DNA from: JBELHJ01 sp042091495
Lineage (GTDB): Bacteria > Bacteroidota > Bacteroidia > Flavobacteriales > Flavobacteriaceae
NCBI GenBank assembly: GCA_042091495.1
Contig: JBELHJ010000019.1
Location: 1-40,315, forward strand
DNA length: 40,315 nucleotides
Direction of reading: 5' to 3'
Part shown: in pieces, positions 8,142 to 16,764 of the stretch
How the letters are laid out: each line of letters begins with the position of its first letter
Position numbering within the stretch: the stretch's first letter is position 1
Notes under the pieces: model-generated
Database searches by the model: none
The model's input: the letters and a program-made list of their open reading frames with translations, nothing else
Told to the model about the DNA's origin: nothing
Program-made: the position numbers and the translations under genes

Positions 8142-10323
8142 TATCAGGATTTTATATTTAATTATTTTTAACGCATTATGGTTTACCGCTGTTTCATCTG
8201 CTAAAACCATTTATATTTCAAATTCAGGAAAAGATTCTAATAATGGAACGTTTTCTAAACCCTACAAAACATTAAAAAAAGCATTTTCTGTTCTTGAATC
8301 TGGCGATTCCTGTTTTATAAGAGGCGGTATTTATCAAGAGAGTATTACAATTAATAATCTTAACGGTTCATTAAATAAACCCATAACCATTGCAGCCTAT
8401 AATGATGAGGTTGTTACTTTAACAGGAACAAAAACCATTGATGCTAAATGGAGTTTATATAAAGACGGTATATATAAAACGAAACTAAAAAACGACATAT
8501 GGCAACTTTTTGCAAATGACTTAAGTATGAGTCCTGCAAGGTGGCCTAATGGTAATTGGAATGATGGCAGTCTTTGGGATAAAACACAATCTATGGCATG
8601 GCCAGAGAAAGGTAAAGGAGCATACGGGCATCATTATAATGCAGCATTGAATACTTTAGATTTTGACTTAACCGATGCTATAATTCTAGTCAATTCTGGT
8701 TCATTTAAAACATATGCCTCACTGGTAACGGAACATAGTCCTGGATCAGATAATTTTAAATATGATACAACCCGTAAGAAAATTAGAGTGCATTTTAGCT
8801 TCAAGGGTAAAGTATTCAAACACGGTTATTTTTTAGAAGGTAAACTAGGACTATTGGATGTCCCTGGTGAATGGTTTTATGACCCCAATACTAAAACCCT
8901 TTATTTTTATCCCCCGGACAATGTGCATCCTTCAGATTTGGAAATCAAAGGAAAAAGTATAGATTATGCTTTTAAATTAACAAAGAGCAATCACATACGT
9001 ATTAAAAACATCAACTTTTTTGGGACTACTATAAGTTCAAAAGAATCTACTCACCTTTCCATTGAAAATTGTAAGTTTAAATATCCTAGTTTCAATAAAA
9101 GAATGATAGGCGATTTAAGTAGTATTTCAGAAACAAAATTCTTAACCCGTAAAAAGGAAGATCTCGCTAATAACAAAATCATCAATTGTACATTTGAATA
9201 TGCAGATGGTGTAGGTCTAAAAATGACGGGTAAAAAAATTACAGTAGAAAATAATTACATTCACGATATTGATTTTAGCTGTATCACAGGGGGCTATACC
9301 ATTGACATGTCTGGAGCTTCTGATGTAAAATTTATTAGAAATACAGTACATACTGGTGGTGGATCTGAAATGTATAAAGCTGGGCCTAGACATGAGATCG
9401 CTTACAATAACCTATCGCAATCTGGACATTTACAAAATGATGGGTCACTGATTCAAGTGAGTGTTGCTGCACAACCAGACTCCGAAACGCACCATAATTG
9501 GGTTCACAACACGGTCAAACAAGGTCTGCGTTTTGATAATAAAAATACACCGGGTGCACCTTGGGGTGAAAACGGCACCATGCATCACAATGTAGCATGG
9601 AAAACAGACCGTATTTTTTTTAAAGGAGACAACCATTTTATTTATAATAATCTAAGTTTTGATAGTCACCAAAATGATCTTATTATCTCTAGTGACACAA
9701 AGATTCAGGGACACAACCACGGTACTATAACACGAAATAACCTAGCAAACACCATGTCTGGTTCAAGATCTAAGCCAGGAAAAGATTTTCCTGTGCCTGG
9801 GATTGTAGATCATAATTGGAGTGCAGATGTAAAAAGTGGTGATATCCGAGATCAACTTAGAGATCCCGATAATTTGGATTTTAGACCAAAACCAAACGCT
9901 GAAATTATTGATTCCGGGGCCTTGATAAAAACTAAAAACATTCAATTTAAGGGAAGTAATCCTGATGTAGGAGCTTATGAATTTGGTGACAGCTATTACT
10001 GGATCCCAGGTTTTAAAGACAAAACTACTTCATCTCCTGTTCCTCCTCATAATGCCACTCATGTTAAATCTAATGCTGCATTAATGTGGCTTGAAGCTAA
10101 CCAATCTAATGAAAGCTTGGTTTATTTTGACAGCAATCTAACGGCAGTTGAGACTGCTAATCAAAGTAGTAAATGTTTTATGGGAAGCTTTGGTTCAGAA
10201 ACCAATGTGTTGCCTTTAGAAACGAAAAATATAAATTCAGGAGCCACTTATTATTGGCGTGTTGATTCAAAAATTAATGGAAAAATTGTAAAAGGCTCCA
10301 TATGGACTTTTAAAGTAAAATAA
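8125..10323 (+). CDS. Beta-helix protein with C-terminal FN3-like module, function unassigned
   Basis: The 732-residue product starts 17 nt inside the sulfatase gene. The ATG at 8125 gives a good signal peptide (cleavage near SSA, residue 26). The mature chain opens with TIYISNSGKDSNNGTFSKPY (28-47), the DUF1565-like entry to a parallel beta-helix. The block around 125-175 (WQLFANDLSMSPARWPNG) and the helix region with TIDMSGASDVKFIRN (392-406) and GLRFDNKNTPGAPWGENG (467-484) differ from the GH141-like pair. Residues from about 635 to the end form an immunoglobulin-like module ending in GATYYWRVDSK, a pattern of FN3 domains. It is probably a carbohydrate-active enzyme, given its place between two sulfatases. 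I cannot place it in a named GH or PL family. Confidence 0.7.
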   Translation: MTKAFSIRILYLIIFNALWFTAVSSAKTIYISNSGKDSNNGTFSKPYKTLKKAFSVLESGDSCFIRGGIYQESITINNLNGSLNKPITIAAYNDEVVTLTGTKTIDAKWSLYKDGIYKTKLKNDIWQLFANDLSMSPARWPNGNWNDGSLWDKTQSMAWPEKGKGAYGHHYNAALNTLDFDLTDAIILVNSGSFKTYASLVTEHSPGSDNFKYDTTRKKIRVHFSFKGKVFKHGYFLEGKLGLLDVPGEWFYDPNTKTLYFYPPDNVHPSDLEIKGKSIDYAFKLTKSNHIRIKNINFFGTTISSKESTHLSIENCKFKYPSFNKRMIGDLSSISETKFLTRKKEDLANNKIINCTFEYADGVGLKMTGKKITVENNYIHDIDFSCITGGYTIDMSGASDVKFIRNTVHTGGGSEMYKAGPRHEIAYNNLSQSGHLQNDGSLIQVSVAAQPDSETHHNWVHNTVKQGLRFDNKNTPGAPWGENGTMHHNVAWKTDRIFFKGDNHFIYNNLSFDSHQNDLIISSDTKIQGHNHGTITRNNLANTMSGSRSKPGKDFPVPGIVDHNWSADVKSGDIRDQLRDPDNLDFRPKPNAEIIDSGALIKTKNIQFKGSNPDVGAYEFGDSYYWIPGFKDKTTSSPVPPHNATHVKSNAALMWLEANQSNESLVYFDSNLTAVETANQSSKCFMGSFGSETNVLPLETKNINSGATYYWRVDSKINGKIVKGSIWTFKVK

Positions 10324-11897
10324 TGACTATGAAAATTAAATTAAAACATACACTTAGCCTGTTTATTTTTACTGTGTGCTCTATTACAGCGTATGCTCAG
10401 AACAACGAACGTCCCAACATTATTTTTATAGTTACGGACGATCAACACAGAGATCAATTTAATTTCATCTCTGAAGGCTTAGATTCAGATGGAAATAAAA
10501 CAAACCTCACACCTAATATGGATAGGCTAGTAGAAAACGGGGTGATTTTTGATAAAAGCTATGTGAGTTCTTCCGTATGTACACCTAGTAGATATAGTAT
10601 CCTTACAGGAAATTATGCCAGCAGAGGAAGTAATAAGTCTAATATTAAAAAATATGAAGGACAAACAAACGTCTCATGGAACGTTCATATTGAGCATGAT
10701 ACACCTAATGTTGCTAAATCACTTCAGGATGCCGGATATTACACTGGTGGCGTTGGGAAAAATCATGTGATTAGTGTTCACGGTGATAAAAAAGTAAACG
10801 TAAAAGCAGATCCAAGAAATCCTGAAGTTAAAGCCCAACTTATTAAGAACCATGAACAACAAATTAAAGCTTACAAAGAAGCTGGCTTTGATTATGCTAC
10901 TGCGCTATACAAAGGCAACCTGCCAAGTCAATATCCAAAAGCTGTAGAAGACCACAACATGGAGTGGATTGTTGATGGCGCGCTCAAGTTTTTTGACCAA
11001 GCAGCCAAAAAAAACAAGCCTTTTTTCTTGTACTTTGCAACTACCATTTCACATGGACCAGATCGTTTAGGCACGAAACACAAAGGGAATCCATTAGCTA
11101 CGCCAATAGGTTTCCTTGACAAACCTTTAGATGTAATGCCTGATAGAGCAACCTTAGAACAACGTATTTCTGAGGCTGGCTTAGCTCAAGACCGCACAGA
11201 TATTTTATGGCTTGACGATGGTATTGGCGCCATATTAAATAAGTTAAAAGAAACAGGGGCTCTAGAAAATACTGTTATTTTCTTTATTAACGACCACGGC
11301 GTAGAGAAAGGTAAAGGTACGCTATATGATGGAGGCATCAAAACCGTTAGTTTTGCTTGGGGACCAAAATATTTCAAATCTGGTATAAGATCTAAGCAAT
11401 TAGTTTCTAATATTGATATGGTTCCTACTGCCCTTGAATTGGCAAAAGTAGATCCTAAAAAAGCCTATAAAATTGATGGTAGCAGCATGCTGCCATTACT
11501 TCAAGGAAAAGACAAACCTATTCATGAATCTTTGTATTTTGAAATGGGAGCCACTAGAGCTGTAATTAAAGATGGTTATAAATATTTATCATTTAAAGCG
11601 CCTCAAAGCATAAAAAACAAACTTGAAAAAAACGGAAAAAAAACCACTCATATTTGTGATAAACCAGGAGGAAGAGGCTCTGAGTCACCAGCACTAAAGT
11701 TTTATGCTAAAAACTATTTCGATTCAGACCAATTGTATGATTTGAGCGCAGACCCTAAAGAACAACAGAACCTTTATGGGGAGTTTAAAAACAGTATCAA
11801 ACTTTATGATCTTAAAAAAACACTCCAATCTTATGTAGATCAAGTTCCAGGGACTTTCCCAATAGATTTAAAAAAACCAAGTAAACTAAAAGGATAA
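10323..11897 (+). CDS. Secreted S1-family formylglycine sulfatase (second)
   Basis: This is a 524-residue protein whose start overlaps the previous stop as TAATG, which implies translational coupling and favours the ATG at 10323 over the one two codons later. The signal peptide ends near AYA-Q (residue 25). Motifs: NIIFIVTDDQ with D39/D40, C86 in CTPSR (86-90) for formylglycine, GKNH at 145-148 where many family members have GKWH, NDHG with D324/H325, and YDLSADPKEQQNL near the C-terminus. It differs considerably from the other sulfatase of this operon, so it probably targets a different sulfate position. It is the last gene of the operon, followed 19 nt later by a hairpin terminator. A maturase for formylglycine is not in the window. 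Confidence 0.92.
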   Translation: MTMKIKLKHTLSLFIFTVCSITAYAQNNERPNIIFIVTDDQHRDQFNFISEGLDSDGNKTNLTPNMDRLVENGVIFDKSYVSSSVCTPSRYSILTGNYASRGSNKSNIKKYEGQTNVSWNVHIEHDTPNVAKSLQDAGYYTGGVGKNHVISVHGDKKVNVKADPRNPEVKAQLIKNHEQQIKAYKEAGFDYATALYKGNLPSQYPKAVEDHNMEWIVDGALKFFDQAAKKNKPFFLYFATTISHGPDRLGTKHKGNPLATPIGFLDKPLDVMPDRATLEQRISEAGLAQDRTDILWLDDGIGAILNKLKETGALENTVIFFINDHGVEKGKGTLYDGGIKTVSFAWGPKYFKSGIRSKQLVSNIDMVPTALELAKVDPKKAYKIDGSSMLPLLQGKDKPIHESLYFEMGATRAVIKDGYKYLSFKAPQSIKNKLEKNGKKTTHICDKPGGRGSESPALKFYAKNYFDSDQLYDLSADPKEQQNLYGEFKNSIKLYDLKKTLQSYVDQVPGTFPIDLKKPSKLKG

Positions 11898-11916
11898 TTG
11901 GAAATCAAATAAAATT

Positions 11917-11947
11917 AAAAAGCCAGATTGAATAATCTGGCTTTTTT
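11917..11947. terminator. Bidirectional rho-independent terminator
   Basis: AGCCAGATT (11921-11929) pairs with AATCTGGCT (11934-11942) around a GAAT loop. An A run precedes the stem and a T run follows it, so it can end both the PUL operon (plus) and the tRNA-Pro transcript (minus). Confidence 0.9.
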
Positions 11948-11950
11948 GGT

Positions 11951-12024
11951 CGGGGTGGCAGGATTCGAACCTGCGACCTCCGCGTCCCAAACGCGGCGCG
12001 ATAACCGGGCTACGCTACACCCCG
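11951..12024 (-). tRNA. tRNA-Pro (anticodon TGG)
   Basis: The 74-nt minus-strand sequence folds as a cloverleaf. The acceptor stem CGGGGTG pairs with CACCCCG at the 3' end, and the T arm contains the invariant GTTCGAATC. The anticodon arm is CCGCG/CGCGG with loop TTTGGGA, giving anticodon TGG (11987-11989), which reads proline codons. CCA is not encoded. Its 3' end faces the PUL terminator. Confidence 0.96.
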
Positions 12025-12036
12025 AAATGATGGCTG

Positions 12037-12044
12037 CAAATATA
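12037..12044 (-). promoter_or_regulatory. Candidate -7 element for tRNA-Pro
   Basis: On the minus strand these bases read TATATTTG, an exact TAnnTTTG match, ending 12 nt before the tRNA 5' end. A matching -33 TTG was not seen at standard spacing. Confidence 0.4.
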
Positions 12045-12216
12045 CACATTATATTAAATTCACATAATGTTTAGATGAAAATATTCAAGCTATAAAAATC
12101 ATGAAAAATGAAGTGTTTGTGACTAATCTCTAGTAATAATGTATTGATTAAGATCAATATGAATAAAACATCTTAATTAAAGACACAAATAACAATTAAT
12201 TATGTAATACCTTAAG

Positions 12217-12247
12217 TTTAAACTAAAAATTAATAATTTTAAATTTG
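12217..12247 (+). promoter_or_regulatory. Candidate promoter of the udk-mutB operon
   Basis: TAAATTTG at 12240-12247 matches the Bacteroidota -7 box. TTTA at 12217-12220 is a near match to the -33 TTTG with a 19-nt spacer. Transcription would begin about 20 nt before the udk ATG. Confidence 0.5.
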
Positions 12248-12272
12248 TTAGAAATCATAATTACAAACGAGT

Positions 12273-12878
12273 ATGCTCATTATTGGCATTGCAGGTGGAA
12301 CCGGTTGTGGTAAAACCACAGTTGTTAACCAAATTTTAAAAGAACTTCCGGATGGTGAGGTTGGTGTTATTTCCCAAGACTCCTATTACAGAGACACTAG
12401 TGAATTGTCTTTTGAGGATCGTGAAAAAATAAATTTTGACCACCCAAGATCAATTGATTTTGAATTACTAGAAACGCATTTAAAGCGCTTAAAATCTGGT
12501 CAAGCCATAGAACAGCCTGTATACTCATTCATCACTCACAACAGAACTGGAGAGACTATAAATACACCCCCTAGAAAAGTTATGATTGTTGAGGGTATTT
12601 TAATACTTACCAATCCTGAGTTAAGAAATTTATTTGATGTCAAGATTTTTGTTCATGCAGATAGTGATGAACGCCTTATTAGGAGACTTAAAAGAGATAC
12701 TGCGGAGCGTGGCAGAGATATTAACGAGGTTTTAGATCGTTATCAAAATACCTTAAAACCAATGCATGACCAATTTATTGAACCTATGAAAGAATTTGCA
12801 GATATTATTATTCCAAATAATAAATACAATACTGTAGCAATTGATATAGTAAAAGCAATAATTTTAGAAAAATTATAG
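12273..12878 (+). CDS. udk: Uridine kinase
   Basis: This 201-residue protein has the usual length of bacterial uridine kinases. It phosphorylates uridine and cytidine with ATP or GTP in pyrimidine salvage, in the cytoplasm. The Walker A loop GGTGCGKT is at residues 8-15. SQDSYYRD (34-41), NFDHPRSIDFELL (54-66) and VMIVEGILIL (108-117) are standard family blocks, as is the lid-like RRLKRDTAERGRD (134-146). It is the first gene of a four-gene unit with no gap to the next gene. A promoter candidate sits just upstream, after a roughly 240-nt AT-rich gap that separates it from tRNA-Pro. Confidence 0.95.
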   Translation: MLIIGIAGGTGCGKTTVVNQILKELPDGEVGVISQDSYYRDTSELSFEDREKINFDHPRSIDFELLETHLKRLKSGQAIEQPVYSFITHNRTGETINTPPRKVMIVEGILILTNPELRNLFDVKIFVHADSDERLIRRLKRDTAERGRDINEVLDRYQNTLKPMHDQFIEPMKEFADIIIPNNKYNTVAIDIVKAIILEKL

Positions 12879-13202
12879 ATGGCTATTCCATACAAAAAAC
12901 TTTTAAGGCCTTTTAAGAACATTTATGTACTCATTCTTATTGTATTCCTAATTTGGATGCTATTTTTTGATACGAATTCCTGGTTGATTCACAGAGAATT
13001 AAACAGTGAAATAGAGACTCTTGACGATAAGAAAACCTACTTTGAGAAGGAAATAAAAAACGACAAAGAGCAAATTAAAAGTCTAAGTACTGAACATGGT
13101 ATGGAGAAAATGGCAAGAGAAACATACTATATGAAAAAAGAAAATGAGGAGATTTATATTGTAGAGTACGCCGATAGTATTCCCCCTAAATCAAAAAAGT
13201 AA
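12879..13202 (+). CDS. Septum formation initiator family protein (DivIC/FtsB-like)
   Basis: This 107-residue bitopic membrane protein starts immediately after the udk stop. One transmembrane segment (about residues 14-31) is followed by a charged coiled coil (about 38-70). The short conserved tail MEKMARETYYMKKENEEIY (85-103) matches the 'E-x-x-A-R-E-x-x-x-x-x-x-x-G/N-E' pattern of DivIC/FtsB proteins. These small proteins link early and late divisome components at the septum, together with FtsL and FtsQ. Its position between udk and methylmalonyl-CoA mutase genes appears to be an operon convenience rather than a functional link. Confidence is good for the family, moderate for the precise orthologue. 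Confidence 0.85.
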   Translation: MAIPYKKLLRPFKNIYVLILIVFLIWMLFFDTNSWLIHRELNSEIETLDDKKTYFEKEIKNDKEQIKSLSTEHGMEKMARETYYMKKENEEIYIVEYADSIPPKSKK

Positions 13203-13203
13203 T

Positions 13204-14547
13204 ATGTCACAACATTTATTTGATGCATTTGAGTTTTTTGAGACTAAACAATGGAAGCAATTAATCCAGTATGATCTTAAAGGCACATCCTATGAAGATT
13301 TATTACACACTAGTCCTGAGGATATAACTATTAAACCATTCTATAACCAGGATGACTTACCAAAAAAAGACTCAGAAATAACGGTTACTAACTCATGGCA
13401 AATAGGACATGACATCTATGTACAACATGAAGCAGTTGCCAATAGAGTGGCAGTTAAAATGCTTAATGAAGGTGTAAATACCATTCGATTTACTCTAGCT
13501 CACATTCAACCTAATTGGACTTTGCTCCTGAAAGATATTCATCCCAACACCCCGTTGATAATTGATTCCCCAAAACTTGATATTACTGAAGCCTTGAGTA
13601 CCCTTCAAAAAATGAAATTCAAACAAGTGGTATTTAATAACGATTGTATCACTCAACTCATTCAGGAAGGCAATTGGTACCACAATACCGCTGAGGACTT
13701 TAAAACTTGGTTAAATAACACCAACCATCTTAATCATTTTACTGTAGATTTTCGCCCCTATCAAAATGCTGGGGGACATATTATTCAACAACTTGCCTAT
13801 GGATTATGTCATGCGCTAGAATATGCCAACAGACTTCAATCTGGTCAATCAACTGACGTTTATTTTAAAGTAGCCGTTGGTAGTCACTACTTTCTAGAAA
13901 TAGCAAAATTTAGAGCGTTGAGGATCTTGTGGCGTAAACTGGCCAAAGTATTTGAACTTAATCCAGACTGTAAAATAATAGCAGAACCCTCAAAAAGAAA
14001 TAAAACCATTTATGACTTTAATAACAACCTATTAAGGGCAACTACAGAATGTATGAGTGCCGCAATTGGTGGAGCTGATATTATTTTTAATACCCCTTAC
14101 GATGCACACTTTAAAAAGTCACATGAGTTTAGCAGCAGACTATCTAAAAATCAATTACTAATACTTAAATATGAAGGGTATTTAGACAAGGTATCTAATC
14201 CTGCAGATGGCGCCTATTACATTGAAAGCTTAACAAAACAAATTGCTGAAAAAGCACTTCAATTAATCAAAGATATTGAAGCTAAAGGTGGTCTTTTAAA
14301 AATGTTTTTTGAAGGTACTATTCAACGAAAAATAAAAGAACAAGCTAATAAGGAACTTCAGAAATTTAATGACAAAAACATAACATTGACGGGAGTAAAT
14401 ATTTATGAAGATGAAACGCAGACTATGAAATCTAACATGGAACTTTATCCATTTATAAAAACTAAACCCCGAAAAACATTAATAGAACCTTTAATGCAAA
14501 AGCGATTGGCAGAAGAATGGGAACAAAACAGGTTAAAACATGAATAG
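13204..14547 (+). CDS. mutA: Methylmalonyl-CoA mutase small (beta) subunit
   Basis: The 447-residue protein is the non-catalytic partner of the large subunit encoded next, with an 8-nt overlap (ATGAATAG). It has the family's TIM-barrel-like half, with FRPYQNAGGHIIQQLAYGLCHALEY (within 183-207), AKFRALRILWRKLA (237-250) and VSNPADGAYYIESLT (334-348), but no C-terminal cobalamin-binding domain. The absence fits the short-subunit form. It has the modest length seen for small subunits in Bacteroidota. The heterodimer interconverts succinyl-CoA and methylmalonyl-CoA for propionate metabolism. No epimerase or MeaB-type chaperone is present in this window. Confidence 0.93.
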   Translation: MSQHLFDAFEFFETKQWKQLIQYDLKGTSYEDLLHTSPEDITIKPFYNQDDLPKKDSEITVTNSWQIGHDIYVQHEAVANRVAVKMLNEGVNTIRFTLAHIQPNWTLLLKDIHPNTPLIIDSPKLDITEALSTLQKMKFKQVVFNNDCITQLIQEGNWYHNTAEDFKTWLNNTNHLNHFTVDFRPYQNAGGHIIQQLAYGLCHALEYANRLQSGQSTDVYFKVAVGSHYFLEIAKFRALRILWRKLAKVFELNPDCKIIAEPSKRNKTIYDFNNNLLRATTECMSAAIGGADIIFNTPYDAHFKKSHEFSSRLSKNQLLILKYEGYLDKVSNPADGAYYIESLTKQIAEKALQLIKDIEAKGGLLKMFFEGTIQRKIKEQANKELQKFNDKNITLTGVNIYEDETQTMKSNMELYPFIKTKPRKTLIEPLMQKRLAEEWEQNRLKHE

Positions 14548-16663
14548 AAGAAATATTAATGTCATCACGTTAGACCACGGTACCCATTTCACATCTAAAC
14601 AAGGAGATCATGAATTTATAAGTGCTGAAGATATTTTAATTAAATCCAATTACAGTGCTGAAGAAACGAATCATCTCAACCATTTAAATTTTGGTGCGGG
14701 TGCGCCTCCATATCTCAGAGGGCCATACAGTACTATGTATGTTAGACGCCCATGGACCATTAGACAGTATGCCGGTTTTTCCACTGCAGAAGAAAGTAAT
14801 GCGTTTTACAAAAGAAATTTAAACGCTGGTCAAAAAGGACTTTCCGTAGCCTTTGATTTACCAACACACAGAGGTTATGACTCTGATCACCCAAGGGTAG
14901 AAGGTGATGTTGGTAAAGCGGGAGTTGCTATAGATACTGTTGAGGATATGAAAATTTTATTTAATGAAATCCCCTTAGATGAAATCTCTGTGTCCATGAC
15001 CATGAACGGCGCTGTACTTCCCATTTTAGCATTTTATATTGTTGCTGCTATGGAACAAGGAGTATCACAAAAAGAACTTTCAGGAACCATTCAAAATGAT
15101 ATTCTTAAGGAGTTTATGGTGAGAAATACCTATATCTACCCTCCTGCACCATCTATGAAAATTATTGCAGATATTTTTAAATACACGGCTGAGTATATGC
15201 CAAAATTTAATAGTATCAGTATCTCTGGCTACCATATGCACGAAGCTGGAGCTAGTGCAGATTTAGAATTAGCATATACGCTAGCAGATGGGTTAGAATA
15301 TATTCGAAAAGGATTAGAAGCTGGTTTAGATATAGATGCATTTGCCCCAAGACTATCTTTCTTTTGGGCTATTGGCATGAATCACTTTACAGAAATCGCT
15401 AAAATGAGAGCAGGCAGAATGTTATGGGCAAAAATTGTGAAGCAATTTAACCCCAAGAATAAAAAATCACTTATGCTAAGAACCCATTGTCAAACTTCAG
15501 GATGGAGTCTCACAGAACAAGATCCGTTTAACAATGTTACAAGAACCTGTGTTGAAGCTGCTGCTGCTGCTTTTGGTGGCACGCAATCATTACATACCAA
15601 TGCATTAGACGAAGCCATTGCTTTGCCTACAGATTTTTCTGCACGAATTGCTAGAAATACGCAAATATATTTACAAAATGAAACGCATATTACCCGAACT
15701 GTAGACCCATGGGCTGGAAGTTATTATGTAGAATCGCTAACTCACGAAATTGCAAAGAAAGCTTGGACTCATATTCAAGAAATTGAAGATATGGGTGGAA
15801 TGACCAAAGCCATTGAAAAAGGACTGCCAAAACTTAAAATTGAAGAAGCCGCCGCTAAAAAGCAAGCCCGTATTGATTCCAATCAAGATATTATTGTTGG
15901 CCTAAACAAATACCAACTTAAACAGGAGGACCCTCTTGATATTCTAGAAGTAGACAACAATATGGTTCGCCAACAACAAATTGAGCGCCTTAATCAAATT
16001 AAAGCTAAAAGAGATCAAAAGGCTGTACATACTATTCTTGAAGAAATTAAAAAAGCAGCTTCTGAAGGCGATAAAAATTTGTTAGCTTTAGCTGTTAAAG
16101 CGGCACAACATAGAGCTACTTTAGGTGAGATAAGTGAGACTCTTGAAACTGTTTTTAAAAGACATAATGCTCATATTCAAACTATTTCTGGCGTGTATAA
16201 AAAAGCAATAAAAGAAGACGAAACATTTAAGAAAGCTCGTATGCTCTCAGATCAATTTGCAGAGCAAGATGGAAGACGTCCTAGAATAATGATAGCTAAA
16301 ATGGGACAAGACGGCCATGATCGTGGGGCTAAAGTTGTTGCAACCGCATATGCTGATTTAGGTTTTGATGTTGATATTGGACCGTTATTTCAAACACCTG
16401 AAGAAGTTGCCAAACAAGCTGTTGAAAATGACGTTCATATTTTAGGGGTTTCTTCGCTTGCTGGAGGTCATAAAACCCTAGTTCCAAAAGTTATTGAAGC
16501 ATTAAAAACATATCAAAGAGATGATATCATGGTAATTGTTGGTGGTGTAATCCCAAAGCAAGACTATCAATACTTATTTGATCATGGTACTATAGCCGTT
16601 TTCGGACCCGGAACAAAAGTAAGTGAAGCCGCCATAACCCTTCTTGAAATTCTTTTAGATTAA
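14540..16663 (+). CDS. mutB: Methylmalonyl-CoA mutase large (alpha) subunit, B12-dependent
   Basis: The 707-residue catalytic subunit carries the substrate-binding barrel with RPWTIRQYAGFST (70-82), LSVAFDLPTHRGYDSDHPRV (101-120) and RTHCQTSGWSLTEQDP (314-329), nearly identical to well-studied mutases. The C-terminal Rossmann domain has the base-off cobalamin motif DGHDRG at 591-596, in which H593 should ligate cobalt. GVSSLAGGH (636-644) and VIVGGVIP (665-672) complete this domain. It rearranges (R)-methylmalonyl-CoA to succinyl-CoA through adenosyl radicals. The overlap with mutA suggests coupled translation and equal stoichiometry. It is the last gene of the udk operon. Confidence 0.97.
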   Translation: MNRRNINVITLDHGTHFTSKQGDHEFISAEDILIKSNYSAEETNHLNHLNFGAGAPPYLRGPYSTMYVRRPWTIRQYAGFSTAEESNAFYKRNLNAGQKGLSVAFDLPTHRGYDSDHPRVEGDVGKAGVAIDTVEDMKILFNEIPLDEISVSMTMNGAVLPILAFYIVAAMEQGVSQKELSGTIQNDILKEFMVRNTYIYPPAPSMKIIADIFKYTAEYMPKFNSISISGYHMHEAGASADLELAYTLADGLEYIRKGLEAGLDIDAFAPRLSFFWAIGMNHFTEIAKMRAGRMLWAKIVKQFNPKNKKSLMLRTHCQTSGWSLTEQDPFNNVTRTCVEAAAAAFGGTQSLHTNALDEAIALPTDFSARIARNTQIYLQNETHITRTVDPWAGSYYVESLTHEIAKKAWTHIQEIEDMGGMTKAIEKGLPKLKIEEAAAKKQARIDSNQDIIVGLNKYQLKQEDPLDILEVDNNMVRQQQIERLNQIKAKRDQKAVHTILEEIKKAASEGDKNLLALAVKAAQHRATLGEISETLETVFKRHNAHIQTISGVYKKAIKEDETFKKARMLSDQFAEQDGRRPRIMIAKMGQDGHDRGAKVVATAYADLGFDVDIGPLFQTPEEVAKQAVENDVHILGVSSLAGGHKTLVPKVIEALKTYQRDDIMVIVGGVIPKQDYQYLFDHGTIAVFGPGTKVSEAAITLLEILLD

Positions 16664-16744
16664 ATCCACTTTTGTCAGGCTATTTAAGTATTGACATTTT
16701 GTTAACAACTCAGATTTTTAGAACTCATAAATAATTGTATTTTT

Positions 16745-16762
16745 ACTCCATATTATTGGAGT
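16745..16762. promoter_or_regulatory. Inverted repeat directly before the parA start
   Basis: ACTCCA (16745-16750) and TGGAGT (16757-16762) form a perfect 6-bp inverted repeat with a 6-nt spacer, ending 2 nt before the parA ATG. The GGAG within it is also the best ribosome-binding-like sequence there. It could be a small hairpin or an operator for autoregulation; neither is shown. Confidence 0.3.
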
Positions 16763-16764
16763 TA

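Noticed and set aside
16664..16764. Possible parS near parAB
   Set aside because: No TGTTTCACGTGAAACA-like 16-mer was recognised. The short GTTAAC palindrome at about 16701 is too simple.
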